Program-made: the position numbers and the translations under genes
In this document: positions 63,672 through 64,000 of the stretch, piece by piece
How positions within the stretch are numbered: position 1 is the stretch's first letter
Layout of the letters: every line of letters begins with the position of its first letter
Source: Streptomyces poriferorum
Lineage (GTDB): Bacteria > Actinomycetota > Actinomycetes > Streptomycetales > Streptomycetaceae
Direction: 5' to 3'
Assembly (NCBI RefSeq): GCF_019399235.1
Contig: NZ_JAELVH010000012.1
Span: forward strand, 1-64,000
Length of the DNA stretch: 64,000 nucleotides
Notes under the pieces: model-generated
The model's database searches: none
What the model was told of the DNA's origin: nothing
The model's input: only the letters and a program-made list of their open reading frames with translations

Positions 63672-64000
63672 ATGAGCAACACCAAGTCCAACCCGTCCCA
63701 GGAGCGCGAGCGCCCCGATGAGCGGGAGGTGCGCGCAGAGCAGGACCGGGAGACCGCCCGGGAGCTCGGCGCCGCCGGCTCCCAGCTCTCCACCGCGCCG
63801 CGTGAGGAGGCCCTGGCGAGCCTTCCCGCTATGGGCGTCATCGGCTGGGCGCGCTGGTTCTGGCGTCAGCTGACCTCCATGCGGGTCGCGCTGATCCTGC
63901 TCTTCCTCCTGTCGCTCGGCGCCATCCCCGGCTCGCTGATCCCGCAGAACAGCGTCGACGAACTCAAGGTGCAGACCTTCAAGGGACTGCACACCACCGT
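63672..64000 (+). CDS. resB: ResB-type cytochrome c biogenesis protein, truncated by window end
   Basis: Starts at ATG 63672; 109 codons visible. After a charged N-terminal region, the first membrane segment (MRVALILLFLLSLGAIPGSL) carries the family SLIPQNSVDE that follows it. Heme-handling partner in system II cytochrome c maturation. The gene continues to the right of the window. Confidence 0.92.
   Translation, partial: MSNTKSNPSQERERPDEREVRAEQDRETARELGAAGSQLSTAPREEALASLPAMGVIGWARWFWRQLTSMRVALILLFLLSLGAIPGSLIPQNSVDELKVQTFKGLHTT

Overview
The window is high-G+C actinobacterial chromosome and looks like Streptomyces. Reading frames are G/C-rich at third positions, GTG starts are common, genes overlap by ATGA/GTGA, a TTA (bldA-type) codon sits in a regulator, and an A-factor synthase homologue, DUF2637, DUF3558 and mycothiol-type S-transferase genes are present. 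The right end (hemL, histidine phosphatase, resA, ccdA, resB) is a conserved housekeeping block.

Layout. (1) 1-6481: left edge of a specialised-metabolite locus, with a FabD-type malonyltransferase (cut by the window edge), a UbiA prenyltransferase, an Sfp-type phosphopantetheinyl transferase, a two-component system whose kinase carries a TTA codon, and a MocR/PdxR-type regulator. (2) 6589-22370: one long rightward operon, mostly with overlapping stops and starts. It holds a nucleotide-sugar dehydrogenase, trpD-trpC-trpB-trpA, two DegT aminotransferases, a TIM-barrel isomerase, an M20 hydrolase, an Ldh2-family oxidoreductase, a Gfo/Idh oxidoreductase with an extra C-terminal domain, a stand-alone tRNA-editing-like B3/B4 protein, trpE, trpG and a flavodoxin-like reductase. 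(3) 22394-31489: leftward operons with an amidohydrolase, a prephenate-dehydratase/BacA-like protein, a PaaK-type AMP ligase, trpF, an MFS exporter, two ATP-grasp ligases and a second Gfo/Idh. (4) 31754-42694: a small dissociated (type II-like) reducing polyketide set with two FabG ketoreductases, a KSalpha, a CLF-like partner, an ACP, a SnoaL-fold protein and a RetSat/phytoene-desaturase-like FAD enzyme. It travels with a HAD phosphatase, an AfsA homologue, a DHA2 exporter and a secreted SMP-30/NHL protein. (5) 43055-64000: ordinary chromosome, with DUF2637, two DUF3558 lipoproteins, rtcB, a LAGLIDADG endonuclease-like gene, assorted regulators and enzymes, hemL and the cytochrome c maturation genes.

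Interpretation (inference). Regions 1-4 look like one biosynthetic gene cluster running off the left edge. The trp genes would supply tryptophan or a tryptophan-like unit independently of the primary pathway. FabD, the PPTase, ACP, KS/CLF and ketoreductases would make an acyl chain, and the FAD enzyme would desaturate or aromatise it. The aminotransferases and oxidoreductases would make an amino (sugar- or cyclitol-like) unit, and ATP-grasp and PaaK enzymes would make amide or thioester bonds without any NRPS. I do not recognise this combination as a known pathway. No NRPS, modular PKS, halogenase, P450 or glycosyltransferase is visible in the window.
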